Origin: CAYRTD01 sp964528675
Lineage (GTDB): Bacteria > Bacteroidota > Bacteroidia > Bacteroidales > GCA-2748055
Assembly: GCA_964528675.1 (NCBI GenBank)
Contig: CAZGTU010000058.1
Span: 1-28,676, forward strand
Direction: 5' to 3'
DNA: 28,676 nucleotides
The translations under genes were made by a program, and so were the position numbers. Under the pieces are notes generated by a model. That model saw nothing but the letters and a program-made list of their open reading frames with translations, did no database searches and was not told where the DNA came from. Below, one piece after another: positions 7,632-16,188 of this stretch (positions within the stretch are counted from its first letter, which is position 1; every line of letters begins with the position of its first letter).

Positions 7632-8393
7632 TTGAAAATCAGCTTTCTTGGTACAGGAACCTCTCAGGGTGTCCCGGTAATAGCCTGCGATTGTGAAACA
7701 TGTATTTCCAGAGATCCGAGGGATAAAAGACTGAGGACTTCACTTCTCATTCAGACATCTTTAACTACAATTGTAGTTGATACAGGTCCGGATTTCAGAC
7801 AGCAAATGCTAAGTCATAAAATAAAGAAACTTGATGCAGTTCTTTTTACTCACGAGCATCGGGATCATATTGCAGGGCTGGATGACATAAGGGCTTACAA
7901 TTTCCGGCAAAAGAAGGCCATGGAAGTATATACAGAAGAGCGGGTGTTAACTGCCCTGAAATATCAGTATCCTTATATTTTTGCAGAAAAAAAATACCCC
8001 GGAGCTCCACAGGTCAATATTCATCTGATAAATGATCAGGAATTTCAAATTGGTGAATTAAATATCATACCGATACGGGTCATGCATTATCGTTTACCGG
8101 TTCTCGGCTTCCGTATTGGAGAGCTGGCTTATATTACAGATGCAAATTATATTTCGGAAGAAGAGAAAGAGAAATTATTTGGAGTTAAACATCTTATTAT
8201 TAACGCCTTAAGAAGAGAGAAGCACGTATCGCATTTCACGCTTTCTGAAGCTCTGGAATTAATCAAGGAAATCAGCCCTAAACGTGCATACCTCACTCAT
8301 ATCAGCCATCTTATGGGTCTTCAAAAACATCTTGATAGAGAACTTCCAAATAATGTGATGGCTGCCTATGACGGCCTTAGCTTTGAGCTTTGA
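7632..8393 (+). CDS. Metallo-beta-lactamase-fold hydrolase, PhnP-like
   Basis: A 253-residue MBL-fold protein. The opening MKISFLGTGTSQGVP is the typical first strand and loop; CDCETC at 19-24 supplies cysteines resembling the structural zinc site of PhnP; the active-site metal motif is THEHRDH with His74, His76, Asp78 and His79; later ligands are in VMHYRLP, YITDANY and LTHISH. PhnP hydrolyses cyclic ribose phosphates in phosphonate use, but no phn genes are nearby and Bacteroidota relatives occur outside phn clusters, so the substrate is probably another cyclic phosphodiester or nucleotide. The TTG start is supported by an upstream AAAGGAG. Its end overlaps the convergent MFS gene by 17 bp. 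Confidence 0.9.
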   Translation: MKISFLGTGTSQGVPVIACDCETCISRDPRDKRLRTSLLIQTSLTTIVVDTGPDFRQQMLSHKIKKLDAVLFTHEHRDHIAGLDDIRAYNFRQKKAMEVYTEERVLTALKYQYPYIFAEKKYPGAPQVNIHLINDQEFQIGELNIIPIRVMHYRLPVLGFRIGELAYITDANYISEEEKEKLFGVKHLIINALRREKHVSHFTLSEALELIKEISPKRAYLTHISHLMGLQKHLDRELPNNVMAAYDGLSFEL

Positions 8394-9627
8394 AATTTGT
8401 TTTTAAGGACTTGAGAAACAGTATCATTGTTAAGATAGAAAGTGAGAAGAAGATTACCCCGGCCAGTAAAAATGCCTGTTTCAGCGTGTAATTATCGGTG
8501 TACCATCCCAGAAAAGGAGCAATCAGGACAAAATTCAGGCGAATTATAAAGTTTCTTACGGATAGAATAGTAGCACGAATATTCGCCTCTGCTATTTTAT
8601 TAATATAATCTTTGAGAACAGGAGTGGCAAATCCTCTGACTATATAAAAAATAATAAGAATCCCGATTGCAACATAACTCATTGTAAATCCGAGTGAAAG
8701 ATAGCCGGCAGGGACAAGAATTGCAATACTTATAATGGAAAGTGTTTCTCCTATTTTATTTTCTATTCTGTGGGCGAAAATAGCGGTAATTCCTACAATA
8801 AGATTAAATCCTGTCCACAGGAGACCAAATATTTCAATGGGTAGCTCAAGTTCAAGGAAAACCGGTTGAACAAACCATGCCATGGTTAAGGTTGCAGTAC
8901 CAATGAGTGAAGAAAATAGAATATTTCGTTGTAATTGCCTGTTTTTGAAAAGGGAATAATGAATGATTTTCAATATATCATTAAACTTCATCACAGTTAA
9001 TGCTTTGTGCCTTACCGGTTCGATAAGAAGCAAAGCTGCGGGTATGGCTATCATGGCTACCATAGTTTGACCGATATAGGGCGCTCTTAAACTGATACCG
9101 GCCAGTAATCCTCCAAGTGTTCCCGCAACGGCTTCAGCAATGTTCCCCATGGATGTAATTCTCCCTTCATACTTCATGTACTGCTTTTCTTTTTTCATAT
9201 CTGCAAGGCTATCATAAAGCATGGCAGAATCAGCTCCTGAGATCATGCTCTGCCCAAATCCCAGAATAATCTCAGCCAGCAAAAACATCCAGAAGCCATG
9301 GCCAATTGAATAGGTGAGAAATCCAAAAAAACCAAAAAAAGAACCAATAAGGAGAGTTTTGCGTCTGCCCAGTACATCGGCAAAATATCCGGAAGGGATC
9401 TCCATAACAACTATGGTGATGGAATAAACACCCTGAAGTAACAGAACATCTTTCATGCCCAGATCATTTGCCATGTAGAAAGGGACAACAATCGGCATGA
9501 AGAGCATAAACCACTTGGCAATCTTAATAAGATAAAGCTTTAGAATATTCCCCTGGATGGTGCGATTCAATATCAAAATTTCAGTATTGCTTTGAAAGCG
9601 CAAAGCTAGTAAAAAATGTTGTTCCAA
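8377..9627 (-). CDS. MFS transporter
   Basis: A 416-residue inner-membrane protein with about twelve hydrophobic segments. The major-facilitator motif A appears after the second helix as GYFADVLGRRK (80-90), and the segment GFGQSMISGADSAMLYDSL is typical of a Bacteroidota MFS group of unknown substrate. The ATG at 9627 gives an N-terminal extension of about 25 residues before the usual NILKLYLIKIAKWFMLF; TTG codons at residues 19 and 21 would give a more typical N-terminus, so the start is uncertain. It converges on the metallo-hydrolase, whose last 17 bp it shares on the opposite strand. Confidence 0.88.
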   Translation of the reverse strand: MEQHFLLALRFQSNTEILILNRTIQGNILKLYLIKIAKWFMLFMPIVVPFYMANDLGMKDVLLLQGVYSITIVVMEIPSGYFADVLGRRKTLLIGSFFGFFGFLTYSIGHGFWMFLLAEIILGFGQSMISGADSAMLYDSLADMKKEKQYMKYEGRITSMGNIAEAVAGTLGGLLAGISLRAPYIGQTMVAMIAIPAALLLIEPVRHKALTVMKFNDILKIIHYSLFKNRQLQRNILFSSLIGTATLTMAWFVQPVFLELELPIEIFGLLWTGFNLIVGITAIFAHRIENKIGETLSIISIAILVPAGYLSLGFTMSYVAIGILIIFYIVRGFATPVLKDYINKIAEANIRATILSVRNFIIRLNFVLIAPFLGWYTDNYTLKQAFLLAGVIFFSLSILTMILFLKSLKTNFKAQS

Positions 9628-9746
9628 AAATTAATGTTCACTACAAGGAGACAAGTGACTTATCCGTGTCATTAGCTAATGTTAAATGACATATTTAATG
9701 GGCTTTTATATTCATTTCTTTTCCATGAAGCACTAAAAGATTTCAT

Positions 9747-9754
9747 TATTTTTG
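9747..9754 (+). promoter_or_regulatory. Candidate -7 box for the first fused hydro-lyase
   Basis: TATTTTTG is a full match to TAnnTTTG and ends 15 bases before the ATG at 9770. If real it would exclude the in-frame TTG at 9752 as a start, since that codon lies inside the box. No clear -33 TTTG is seen, so confidence is moderate. Confidence 0.4.
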
Positions 9755-9769
9755 GAAATAAAAATATAT

Positions 9770-11581
9770 ATGGGTAAGACTTTAGTTGAAAAAATATTAT
9801 CAGAGCATGCTGATAAAAAAGAGCTAAAACCTGGTGATATTGTCGATGTCATGATCGACGCAAGAGTGGCCAGGGATTTTGGCGGAGCAAATGTCGTAAG
9901 AAACATTGAGGAAAATATGCTCGTCATTGATGATCCGGGCAGTACTTTTTTCACCTTCGATTGCAACCCTACCGGTTCAGATCAGAAATATGCGGCAAAT
10001 CAACATATTTGCCGGTCTTTTGCGCGTAAAAGAGAGATAAAGGTTTATGATATTGATAAAGGGATCGGGACTCATATACTGATTGAAGAAGGTCTGGCTT
10101 ATCCTGGTTCTACGGCAGTTTCAACCGACTCACATGCAAATATCCTGGGAGCTGTTTGTGCATTCGGTCAGGGAATGGGAGACAAGGATATTGCTGTTGC
10201 CTGGAGTAAAGGGAAGGTCTGGTTTAAAGTGCCTGAATCTGTAAAAATTAATATTAAAGGGAAATTCCGAAAAGGGATTTTGGCCAAGGATATAGCCCTG
10301 AACCTGCTTAATCGTTTCGGGGCAAATACCCTTCTGGGAAAATCAATAGAAATATACGGAAATGCAATTGAGAATCTTAGCATCGATGACCGGATTACCA
10401 TATCATCTATGGCTACTGAAATGGGAGCGATTATTCTGTTATTTCCTCCCAACCGTGAAGTAATACGATATTGCCAGGCTCGATCGGGAAAAAAGCTTGA
10501 AAAGATCGAAGCCGATCCTGATGCAAATTACGCAGACATATTTGAATTGGAAGCAGCAGACTTCACCAACATGGTTTCCCGGCCCGGTAAGCCACATGAT
10601 ACTGTTAACTGGGACTCGCTTGGGGAAGTGAAGATAGATTCTGCTTTTATTGGTTCATGCACAAATGGTCGGATCGAAGACATGCGGGTTGCAGCCGAAG
10701 TATTGAAAGGCCGCAAAGTAGCTCCGGGAGTTGTTTTGAAAATTGTACCATCAACGGATCTTGTCTGGCAACGATGTCTTGATGAAGGTTTATTCGACAT
10801 TTTCAAAGAATCAGGAGCGATGATATCCAATGCAGGCTGTGCGGGTTGTGCAGCCGGTCAGGTAGGACAAAACGGTCCGGGTGAAGTTACGATAAGTACA
10901 GGCAACAGGAATTTCCCGGGAAAACAGGGGAAAGGTGAGGTTTACCTGGGTTCCCCTGCAGTAGCTGCTGCATCGGCAGTGGCAGGTTATATTACAACTC
11001 CAGAAAACATTCCTGATGAGCCAATGGTATTCAAGCTGGATAAAACCGTGAAAAATACCGGCAGCAATGGCAAAGAAACAAAAAAGAAAAGAGAAGCCTC
11101 CACGGTATTCGAAGGAAGAGCATGGCACATTCCAATAGACGATATCGATACCGATATGATCTACCATAACCGTTATCTTACTATTACGGATATTGATGAA
11201 ATGGGAAAGTATACCTTTGATAACCTTGAAGGTTTTGAAGACTTTGCTTCTCAAGCAAAAGAAGGAGATATCATCTTTACAGGAAAAAATTTTGGTGCCG
11301 GGAGTTCAAGACAACAGGCGGTAGATTGTTTTAAGTCACTGGGTATTCAAGTCATTGTGGCAGAGTCGTTTGGTGCCATATACGAGAGAAACGCCATTAA
11401 TGCAGCTTTACCTGTATTAATTTGTCCTGAAATTGATAAATTAAAACTAAAAACAGGAGAAAATGTAAAAATTGATTCGAAATCCGGAGAAATCATTAAT
11501 TTAGCAAAGAATATCCGCGTAAAAACTTTAGGATTCTCAGAAGTTCAGATGAAAATCTATAAGAATGGCGGATTATTTTGA
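9770..11581 (+). CDS. Fused LeuC-LeuD-type hydro-lyase (aconitase superfamily), divergent
   Basis: A 603-residue fusion of a LeuC/aconitase large domain (about 1-415) to a LeuD-type swivel domain (about 447-603) through a lysine-rich linker (about 425-445). The [4Fe-4S] ligands are Cys297 in SCTNGR and Cys357/Cys360 in NAGCAGCAAG. The family catalyses dehydration-rehydration of 2- or 3-hydroxy di/tricarboxylates. Two substrate-site motifs are unusual: DSHAN (120-124) instead of DSHT, and GSSRQQ (511-516) instead of GSSREH. The substrate is therefore uncertain: isopropylmalate, homocitrate/homoaconitate-like or another malate derivative. I start at the ATG giving MGKTLVEKIL, the standard N-terminus, rather than an in-frame TTG 18 bases earlier. 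asnA follows 31 bases downstream. Confidence 0.85.
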   Translation: MGKTLVEKILSEHADKKELKPGDIVDVMIDARVARDFGGANVVRNIEENMLVIDDPGSTFFTFDCNPTGSDQKYAANQHICRSFARKREIKVYDIDKGIGTHILIEEGLAYPGSTAVSTDSHANILGAVCAFGQGMGDKDIAVAWSKGKVWFKVPESVKINIKGKFRKGILAKDIALNLLNRFGANTLLGKSIEIYGNAIENLSIDDRITISSMATEMGAIILLFPPNREVIRYCQARSGKKLEKIEADPDANYADIFELEAADFTNMVSRPGKPHDTVNWDSLGEVKIDSAFIGSCTNGRIEDMRVAAEVLKGRKVAPGVVLKIVPSTDLVWQRCLDEGLFDIFKESGAMISNAGCAGCAAGQVGQNGPGEVTISTGNRNFPGKQGKGEVYLGSPAVAAASAVAGYITTPENIPDEPMVFKLDKTVKNTGSNGKETKKKREASTVFEGRAWHIPIDDIDTDMIYHNRYLTITDIDEMGKYTFDNLEGFEDFASQAKEGDIIFTGKNFGAGSSRQQAVDCFKSLGIQVIVAESFGAIYERNAINAALPVLICPEIDKLKLKTGENVKIDSKSGEIINLAKNIRVKTLGFSEVQMKIYKNGGLF

Positions 11582-11612
11582 AAAAAATCGCTAACTGGAA
11601 AAATCTTAATGT

Positions 11613-12647
11613 ATGAAGCTTATTATTCCCGAGGGATACAAACCTCTCCTTGATCTCAAACAAACTGAAAAAGCCATTAAACTTGTAAAGGACAATTTTG
11701 AACTTGCACTTTCTTCCGAACTCAGGCTGCGACGTGTTACCGCTCCTATATTTGTTTTGCGGGGTACCGGAATAAATGACGATCTGAACGGAGTAGAGCG
11801 TCCGGTTTCTTTTTCCATTAAGGATATGGATGAAAAAGTGGCAGAAGTTGTTCATTCTCTCGCCAAATGGAAGCGCATGATGCTTCGCGATTATGATATA
11901 CGCACAGGGTATGGTATCTATACTGATATGAATGCACTGCGTCCGGATGAAGAGCTTGACAATGTACATAGTATATACGTTGACCAGTGGGACTGGGAAA
12001 TCGCCATAGATGACAAAGAAAGGAATCTTGATTTTTTAAAAAAAATCGTTAACAGGATTTACGAAACCATAAAGCGTACTGAATTCCTTATTTACGAATA
12101 TTATCCCCAGATAGAGCCTTCACTTCCGGAAAAGATCCACTTTATCCACGCTGAAGAGCTTTTAAATCGCTATCCGGACCTTACTCCTAAAGAACGAGAA
12201 GATCAAATTGCCAGGGAATACGGTGCTGTATTTATCATTGGCATAGGTGGTGATCTCAGTAATGGGAAGCCCCATGATGGACGAGCTCCGGATTATGATG
12301 ACTGGTCAACTAAGAATTCTGATAATTATTCCGGCTTAAACGGGGATATCATCGTATGGAATCCAGTTCTTGAAATGGCCTTTGAGCTTTCTTCCATGGG
12401 CATTCGGGTAGATAAACATGCCCTTGATCGCCAGCTTAAGATTAAAGGCGCTGAGGATCGGGCTGAATTACTCTTTCACCGGCGTCTATTAAATGGTGAT
12501 CTTCCTGAAGCCATTGGCGGAGGCATTGGTCAGTCCCGTCTATGTATGTTCCTACTGCGCAAGGCACACATTGGTGAAATACAGAGCAGCATCTGGCCGG
12601 GTGAAATGGTGGATCACTGCAAAAAATCCGGGATTTTTCTTATTTAA
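11613..12647 (+). CDS. asnA: Aspartate-ammonia ligase (asparagine synthetase A)
   Basis: A 344-residue enzyme that makes asparagine from aspartate, ammonia and ATP; it belongs to the class II aminoacyl-tRNA synthetase fold. Diagnostic stretches are the N-terminal ALSSELRLRRVTAPIFV, VDQWDWE at 123-129, the FIIGIGGDLSNGKPHDGRAP region near 207-225 and GGGIGQSRLCMFLL at 302-315. Length is normal for the family and all motifs are intact. It is 31 bases downstream of the fused hydro-lyase on the same strand and may share its transcript, though no metabolic link between the two is obvious. Confidence 0.96.
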   Translation: MKLIIPEGYKPLLDLKQTEKAIKLVKDNFELALSSELRLRRVTAPIFVLRGTGINDDLNGVERPVSFSIKDMDEKVAEVVHSLAKWKRMMLRDYDIRTGYGIYTDMNALRPDEELDNVHSIYVDQWDWEIAIDDKERNLDFLKKIVNRIYETIKRTEFLIYEYYPQIEPSLPEKIHFIHAEELLNRYPDLTPKEREDQIAREYGAVFIIGIGGDLSNGKPHDGRAPDYDDWSTKNSDNYSGLNGDIIVWNPVLEMAFELSSMGIRVDKHALDRQLKIKGAEDRAELLFHRRLLNGDLPEAIGGGIGQSRLCMFLLRKAHIGEIQSSIWPGEMVDHCKKSGIFLI

Positions 12648-12750
12648 TGTCGGGATTTAATTTTTTTTTGATATTCCAGTCTTACTGAATCCGCCGAATT
12701 TAGGGTGATGCAGAAGGGGCTGGGATTTTTTTTTGGATTTTTTTTGGGGG

Positions 12751-12767
12751 CTGCAATGTCATTGCAG
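12751..12767. repeat. Perfect 8-bp palindrome
   Basis: CTGCAATG-T-CATTGCAG is a perfect inverted repeat with a one-base centre. It lies between asnA and the transposase gene, just after two long T runs, and only 18 bases before the larger palindrome at 12786. Confidence 0.7.
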
Positions 12768-12785
12768 TGCTGGGCTTTATCTTAG

Positions 12786-12819
12786 AAGACCTTCGAGGTC
12801 TTAAAACCTCGAAGGTTTT
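12786..12819. repeat. REP-like palindrome upstream of the RAYT transposase
   Basis: ACCTTCGAGGT (12789-12799) and ACCTCGAAGGT (12806-12816) are exact reverse complements separated by six bases, with further outer A-T pairs. Each half is itself an imperfect palindrome centred on TCGA/CGA. The element ends 23 bases ahead of the transposase start. RAYT proteins act on REP palindromes, and such elements commonly flank their genes, so this is its likely recognition structure. Confidence 0.7.
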
Positions 12820-12842
12820 AGAGGAAATAAAACCAAAGCACT

Positions 12843-13451
12843 ATGCAAGTCCTTGAACCACTCGAATTCGGATGCACCTACCACATCTATAACCGTGGCA
12901 TCAACAAGTGTAACCTTTTTTATGAGAAAACGAATTATGAACATTTTATCAGACTGTATGATAAATACATTAATCCTATAGCAAATACATTTGCCTGGGT
13001 GCTGATGAAAAATCATTTTCATTTTCTGTTGAAGATCAAGAGCTATGAGGAGATAAAAGAAAAAATGGAAAATCTACCAGAGAAAAAGACAGTTTTAGCT
13101 CCCTTTCAATATTTTTCGAATATGTTTAATGCCTATTCAAAGGCTTTTAATAAAAAATACGACCGGACAGGTAGTTTGTTTGAAAATAGATTTAAACGAA
13201 AATTAGTCAAGGATACAGAATATTTTCAACGTCTTGTCCTGTATATACATAATAACCCTGTAAGCCATTGTATAGTTGATGATCCCATCAAATATTCATG
13301 GTCTTCATATATGTCCTGTGTAACTATGAAATCAGCAACAATAGATTGCAATGCGGTTGTTGGTTATTTTGATAATTTGGGAAATTTCAAAAGCCTTCAC
13401 CATGCAGAAATAAATTACGAAGAATTAGAAAAATGGCTTGAACTGGGATAG
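12843..13451 (+). CDS. REP-associated tyrosine transposase (IS200/Y1-like, RAYT)
   Basis: A 202-residue single-domain HUH endonuclease of the Y1 transposase superfamily. It opens with a typical strand (GCTYHIYNRGINK), contains the metal-binding HUH motif as NHFHFLL (His58 and His60) and the candidate catalytic tyrosine in VLYIHNNPV (Tyr134), plus the family segments NAYSKAFNKKYDRTGSLFENRFKR and KYSWSSYMS. Such proteins nick single-stranded REP palindromes and are thought to spread them; many are single-copy and domesticated. The gene appears intact. It lies between asnA and the second fused hydro-lyase, converging on the latter with eight bases between stops, and has palindromes upstream. Confidence 0.9.
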   Translation: MQVLEPLEFGCTYHIYNRGINKCNLFYEKTNYEHFIRLYDKYINPIANTFAWVLMKNHFHFLLKIKSYEEIKEKMENLPEKKTVLAPFQYFSNMFNAYSKAFNKKYDRTGSLFENRFKRKLVKDTEYFQRLVLYIHNNPVSHCIVDDPIKYSWSSYMSCVTMKSATIDCNAVVGYFDNLGNFKSLHHAEINYEELEKWLELG

Positions 13452-13459
13452 CATTTTTA

Positions 13460-15241
13460 TTAATGAGCATCAAGAATATAATTTACCAGCCCTTTTTTTT
13501 CTAGAATTTTATTCAGCTTATCGGGCAGGGAGGGAATTTTTAGCTTTTTTTCACCTGATACTATCAAGCCATTCTCCATATCCAGCTCAAGGTCACCTGT
13601 TTCTTTGAAATTTTCTACTACTTCCGGACTTACAATAACAAGCAGCCCCTGATTTATAGCAGATCTGAAAAATATCCTGTTCACCGATTTAACAATAACA
13701 GCCTTTATCCCGAGATAAGCGAGTCCCACCGCAGGATGTTCACGTGAACTGCCGCATCCGAAGTTATCCCCGGCAACAATTAAATCACCTTTCCTGGCCT
13801 TGTTGCTGAAATTTGGATCAAATCCTTCGAACAAATGGGGTACAATGGCTTTGGCATCCGAACTTAAAATGTTATAAGTCAAATTGCCTGAAAACATCTG
13901 ATCTGTATTTATATTATCGGCATCAGAATAGTCCCACACGCCCTCTTTTCTTCGATTTTCATCCGAAGAAATCTCGATTTTCTCTGAATCTTTTCTGCTA
14001 TATGGATACTTTTCTTTACAGGGATCGAGACGTGGATCGGTGATCTTTCCTTTTATGGAACTCCAGGCAACTGTTGCCGGTGAAGCAAGGTAAATGGAAG
14101 CGTTCTTATTTCCCATTCTTCCGTTGAAATTTCTATTGGCCGTTGAAATGACATTCACCCCGTCGGCCGGGATTCCCTGACCCGTGCCCAGGCAGGGTCC
14201 ACAACTGGCGCTTAAAAAGTTTGCACCTGATTCTATTAAAGATTCAACCAGACCTTCTTTTATGGCCTGCAAATAAATTTCCTTCGAGGCAGGAATAATT
14301 AATAACTGAAATCCGGGTTTTACCCTGTATTCTCTTAAAATTTCAGCCGCTACCCTTATATCTTCAATTCTTCCGTTTGTGCATGTGCCGATCAAACCCT
14401 GCTGAACGGGAGTGCCCTCTACCTCCGGAACAGATTTGATGTTATCTACATGATGAGGTGATGCTACAAGTGGATAAACATCTTCGAGGTTTATAGTAAC
14501 TTCTCTTTCATAGTTTGCATCCGGATCGGCCCAGGTTGCATCCTCAACCTGGTTTTCTCCCAAAAATTCTTCCAGAACCTCATCTGCAGGAAAAACAGCG
14601 TTTTTTGCCCCCATTTCCGATGCCAGATTAGCCAGTGTCATTCTTTCCGAAATATTGAGATTTTTCAGGCCATCACCATGATATTCAATAGACATGTAAT
14701 TTGCCCCGGCCGTTCCAATCATACCAATAATCCATAATGAAATATCCTTTGCGTATACCCCGGGTTTTAACTTTCCATTCAAGGTGATTTTCAATGAAGG
14801 AGGTACGCGGAACCAGGTTTCACCGGTTCTCCAAAGTCCTGCAGCTTCCGTACGGTCAATTCCTGCTGCAAGGGCATTGAACGCCCCAGCAGTGCAGGTG
14901 TGGCTGTCACTTCCCACGATGATCATACCGGGTTTTGCATGGTAAGACATGATCTGATGACATATGCCTCTTCCTGAGTCATAGAACTTTTCAATTCTTT
15001 CCTTTTTTACAAACTCTCTGATTGTCTGATAATCATTGGCCAGCTTCGCATTGGTGGGAGGGGCATTATGATCCAGAACAATAAGTAATTTTCCGGGATC
15101 ATGGATCCTTTCACCATTCATTCTTTCAAAGGTTTTCCTTATGCTGGCAGTGTTATCATGGGTTAATACCAGATCGGGTTTATGGAAAACAATGCTTCCT
15201 TCCTCTGCCCCCAGGACTTTTTCAATAAAGGTTTTCGCCAT
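13460..15241 (-). CDS. Fused LeuC-LeuD-type hydro-lyase (isopropylmalate/homoaconitate dehydratase-like)
   Basis: A 593-residue fusion of a LeuC-type large domain (about 1-402) and a LeuD-type small domain (about 435-593). The canonical residues are intact: LDHN at 56-59, GICHQ at 92-96, SDSHTCTAGAF at 111-121, iron-sulfur ligands Cys287 (TCTNGR), Cys347 and Cys350 (SCGPC), and GCGSSREH at 495-502. The large domain resembles the archaeal-type LeuC/HacA group (KPGVYAKDISLWIIG, MTLANLASEMGAK). An isopropylmalate dehydratase or a close homologue is the best guess; no other leucine or lysine synthesis genes are in the window to decide. It is on the opposite strand to the first fused hydro-lyase and much closer to the consensus. 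Confidence 0.87.
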   Translation of the reverse strand: MAKTFIEKVLGAEEGSIVFHKPDLVLTHDNTASIRKTFERMNGERIHDPGKLLIVLDHNAPPTNAKLANDYQTIREFVKKERIEKFYDSGRGICHQIMSYHAKPGMIIVGSDSHTCTAGAFNALAAGIDRTEAAGLWRTGETWFRVPPSLKITLNGKLKPGVYAKDISLWIIGMIGTAGANYMSIEYHGDGLKNLNISERMTLANLASEMGAKNAVFPADEVLEEFLGENQVEDATWADPDANYEREVTINLEDVYPLVASPHHVDNIKSVPEVEGTPVQQGLIGTCTNGRIEDIRVAAEILREYRVKPGFQLLIIPASKEIYLQAIKEGLVESLIESGANFLSASCGPCLGTGQGIPADGVNVISTANRNFNGRMGNKNASIYLASPATVAWSSIKGKITDPRLDPCKEKYPYSRKDSEKIEISSDENRRKEGVWDYSDADNINTDQMFSGNLTYNILSSDAKAIVPHLFEGFDPNFSNKARKGDLIVAGDNFGCGSSREHPAVGLAYLGIKAVIVKSVNRIFFRSAINQGLLVIVSPEVVENFKETGDLELDMENGLIVSGEKKLKIPSLPDKLNKILEKKGLVNYILDAH

Positions 15242-15344
15242 GTTTTTTATTTACAAATATGGCGCTATTCCCTGTTAATGTGAATAGTGTAGATATGTTT
15301 TTCGAAATGAAATAAAAAGAATTGATTAATTTTAGACTCTGATA

Positions 15345-16100
15345 TCATCCTGTTTTTAAGAATTCAATGATTTCCTCTCTGAATTTTTTCTTTTTAGTCA
15401 GACGTTCCGGATATTTCCCTGAATAATAAAGTAATACATTAAAGTGAGGATATTTTTTATGTAACTTCCTGTAAATTGGTCTTAAGCGCGGAGCCATACT
15501 GTCATTCGAAGATCCTGTAAGTAAAACTCTGCATTTAATTTTTTTTATCTTAGGGACAACAATACGTTCATCAGTATATTTAAGATTTTCAAGAAATTCC
15601 AGATATTGATCAACAATCTTATGCCAATCCTTGCCATGTAATTTTTTCCATCTATATCTTTCAAAAAAGCTCTTCTTTTTACGTTTGGTTTCTTCAATCA
15701 TAAGATCCAGTTTTCCGTTGGAAATTTTTTTTCCCGGAAAAGTATTGGCAACTAAGCTTTTAATAACAGAATCATTCATGGATGCCATTATCATTGCAAT
15801 AATCGATCCCCCGTCAACTCCAATGATATTGACCTTTTTTTCCTTCCTTTCTTTGAGAAAATTTAAAAATATTTCTGCACATCTCTGGTAATAATCTTTG
15901 GGCAACTTTTTAAGTCTGTCAGATAATCCATGACCGGGAAGATCGGGGAGTATTACCCTGTATTTATCCTGGAAATGTTTAGTATGGTATTTGAAAATTT
16001 CGGAAGTATGGGTATTGCCATGAAACATTAACAATAATTCATCTCCTTTTCCCACTTCCTTAAAATGTACTTTTCCCAGTTCAGATTTAAAATGGCTCAT
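15345..16100 (-). CDS. Alpha/beta-hydrolase fold protein with altered catalytic residues
   Basis: A 251-residue alpha/beta-hydrolase. The oxyanion region (LLLMFHGNTHTS, His27-Gly28), the strand leading to DLPGHGLSDR (53-62) and the nucleophile elbow (NIIGVDGGSIIAM) are clear. The elbow reads G-V-D-G-G, with Asp96 where serine is usual, and near the C-terminus the position expected to hold the catalytic histidine is lysine (SGKYPERL, Lys229; relatives have GHxPxxE-like sequence). The acid in GSSNDSMAP (Asp200) is retained. Asp nucleophiles exist in haloalkane dehalogenases and epoxide hydrolases, but those keep the histidine, so this protein may be non-catalytic or use different chemistry. No signal peptide; unusually lysine-rich. 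Neighbours give no clear functional clue. Confidence 0.82.
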   Translation of the reverse strand: MSHFKSELGKVHFKEVGKGDELLLMFHGNTHTSEIFKYHTKHFQDKYRVILPDLPGHGLSDRLKKLPKDYYQRCAEIFLNFLKERKEKKVNIIGVDGGSIIAMIMASMNDSVIKSLVANTFPGKKISNGKLDLMIEETKRKKKSFFERYRWKKLHGKDWHKIVDQYLEFLENLKYTDERIVVPKIKKIKCRVLLTGSSNDSMAPRLRPIYRKLHKKYPHFNVLLYYSGKYPERLTKKKKFREEIIEFLKTG

Positions 16101-16188
16101 TTTTCAGACTAAATTTTGAGGGATATTTATTTTAAGCATTAGGTAGCAATATCAGATTTTATTATTTATGCTATTGGTGCATATATTG

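Noticed and set aside
9645..9675. A short reading frame after AAGGAG with a GTG start
   Set aside because: It is only six codons long (GTG to TAG) and lies between divergent genes; a chance match is the simplest view.
10811..11254. A 147-codon open frame antisense to the first fused hydro-lyase
   Set aside because: It overlaps the linker and cluster-ligand region of a well-supported gene; the product is cysteine- and histidine-rich with no family pattern, as expected from antisense reading.
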